Positions 14,443 through 14,643 of a DNA stretch of 14,643 nt are shown here, piece by piece. The DNA is from Pullilachnospira_A gallistercoris (lineage in GTDB: Bacteria > Bacillota > Clostridia > Lachnospirales > Lachnospiraceae): NCBI GenBank assembly GCA_018712125.1, contig DVHM01000097.1, forward strand, positions 1-14,643, read 5' to 3'. The notes under the pieces are model-generated. The model saw only the letters and a list, made by a program, of their open reading frames with translations, was not told the origin of the DNA and did no database searches. How positions within the stretch are numbered: position 1 is the first letter of the stretch; every line of letters starts with the position of its first letter. The translations under genes and the position numbers were made by a program.

Positions 14443-14515
14443 GGGATCTTAGCTCAGCTGGGAGAGCATCTGCCTTACAAGCAGAGGGTCATAGGTTCGA
14501 GCCCTATAGGTCCCA
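14443..14515 (+). tRNA. tRNA-Val (anticodon TAC)
   Basis: This 73-nt cloverleaf has acceptor GGGATCT pairing with AGGTCCC (one G-T), D-arm GCTC/GAGC, and anticodon stem TCTGC/GCAGA around loop CTTACAA with anticodon TAC at 14476-14478. The T-arm loop is TTCGAGC and the discriminator is A. It reads GTA and, by wobble, other Val codons. The CCA end is not encoded and must be added by the nucleotidyltransferase. Confidence 0.96.
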
Positions 14516-14529
14516 TTTCAATCGAATAT

Positions 14530-14603
14530 GGCGAGGTGGCTCAACTGGCTAGAGCGTCCGGTTCATACCCGGGAGGTTGAGAGTTCAAGTCTCTCTCTCG
14601 CTA
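14530..14603 (+). tRNA. tRNA-Met, elongator type (anticodon CAT)
   Basis: This 74-nt cloverleaf has acceptor GGCGAGG with TCTCGCT, including a G1-T72 wobble like that of the Bacillus elongator tRNA-Met. The D-arm is GCTC/GAGC, the anticodon stem TCCGG/CCGGG around TTCATAC with CAT at 14564-14566, and the T-arm GAGAG/CTCTC around TTCAAGT. The G1-T72 end and the absence of three G-C pairs in the anticodon stem argue against the initiator. A lysidine-modified tRNA-Ile(CAT) is less likely, because its acceptor usually reads GGACC. No CCA is encoded. It lies 14 nt after tRNA-Val, in one transcript. Confidence 0.93.
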
Positions 14604-14612
14604 CTGAAGAAA

Positions 14613-14640
14613 CCCTTTGAAGTCGTCTGATTTTAAAGGG
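14613..14640 (+). terminator. Possible terminator at the window end
   Basis: CCCTTT (14613-14618) pairs with AAAGGG (14635-14640) around a 16-nt loop, followed by ATT at the window edge. Whether a T-run follows cannot be seen, so it may end the tRNA operon or mean nothing. Confidence 0.3.
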
Positions 14641-14643
14641 ATT

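Noticed and set aside
1..14643. CRISPR array, complete insertion sequence, prophage or defence island
   Set aside because: I saw no regularly spaced repeats, transposase with terminal repeats, integrase, phage structural genes or defence-type cassette; the only mobile-type signal is the decayed remnant near 14000.

Overview
The window looks like chromosomal DNA of an anaerobic Firmicute, most likely a Lachnospiraceae member (Clostridium cluster XIVa). This rests on the protein style, the codon use, the tRNAs without an encoded CCA, and a remnant resembling the Rpn/PD-(D/E)XK transposase-like proteins common in that family. No 16S or other marker gene is present, so the assignment is an inference. 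Every recognisable gene lies on the + strand.

Layout. (1) 1-609 is the 3' part of a type B carboxylesterase, visibly more AT-rich than what follows and closed by a terminator. (2) 712-5141 is a carAB operon for carbamoyl phosphate, with its own promoter, a 1-nt overlap between the genes and a strong terminator. (3) 5158-6951 is a YitJ-like fusion of a homocysteine S-methyltransferase domain and methylenetetrahydrofolate reductase. (4) 7006-13630 is an apparent three-gene operon. It holds two half-transporters of a heterodimeric ABC exporter (4-nt overlap) and, 22 nt later, metH, a cobalamin-dependent methionine synthase without the reactivation domain. (5) 13681-14260 is a promoter embedded in a large palindrome, a structured AT-rich leader, a decayed Rpn-type gene with its middle deleted, and a GNRA-loop terminator. 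(6) 14351-14603 is a strong promoter with an A/T-rich upstream element driving tRNA-Val(TAC) and tRNA-Met(CAT).

How the genes fit together. CarA and CarB supply carbamoyl phosphate for pyrimidines and arginine. The YitJ-like protein should make 5-methyl-tetrahydrofolate, which MetH would use to methylate homocysteine to methionine. The two methionine and folate genes flank the ABC exporter pair, and metH seems to depend on the exporter promoter. That arrangement is the most functionally suggestive feature here. The exporter subunits show the classic asymmetry of heterodimeric exporters: one degenerate and one canonical ATP site.

I did not find a convincing undescribed system. The items most worth a second look are the palindromic promoter at 13681-13731, the inverted repeat straddling the -10 of the exporter-metH promoter, the exporter-metH linkage, and the deletion remnant at 13908-14232.
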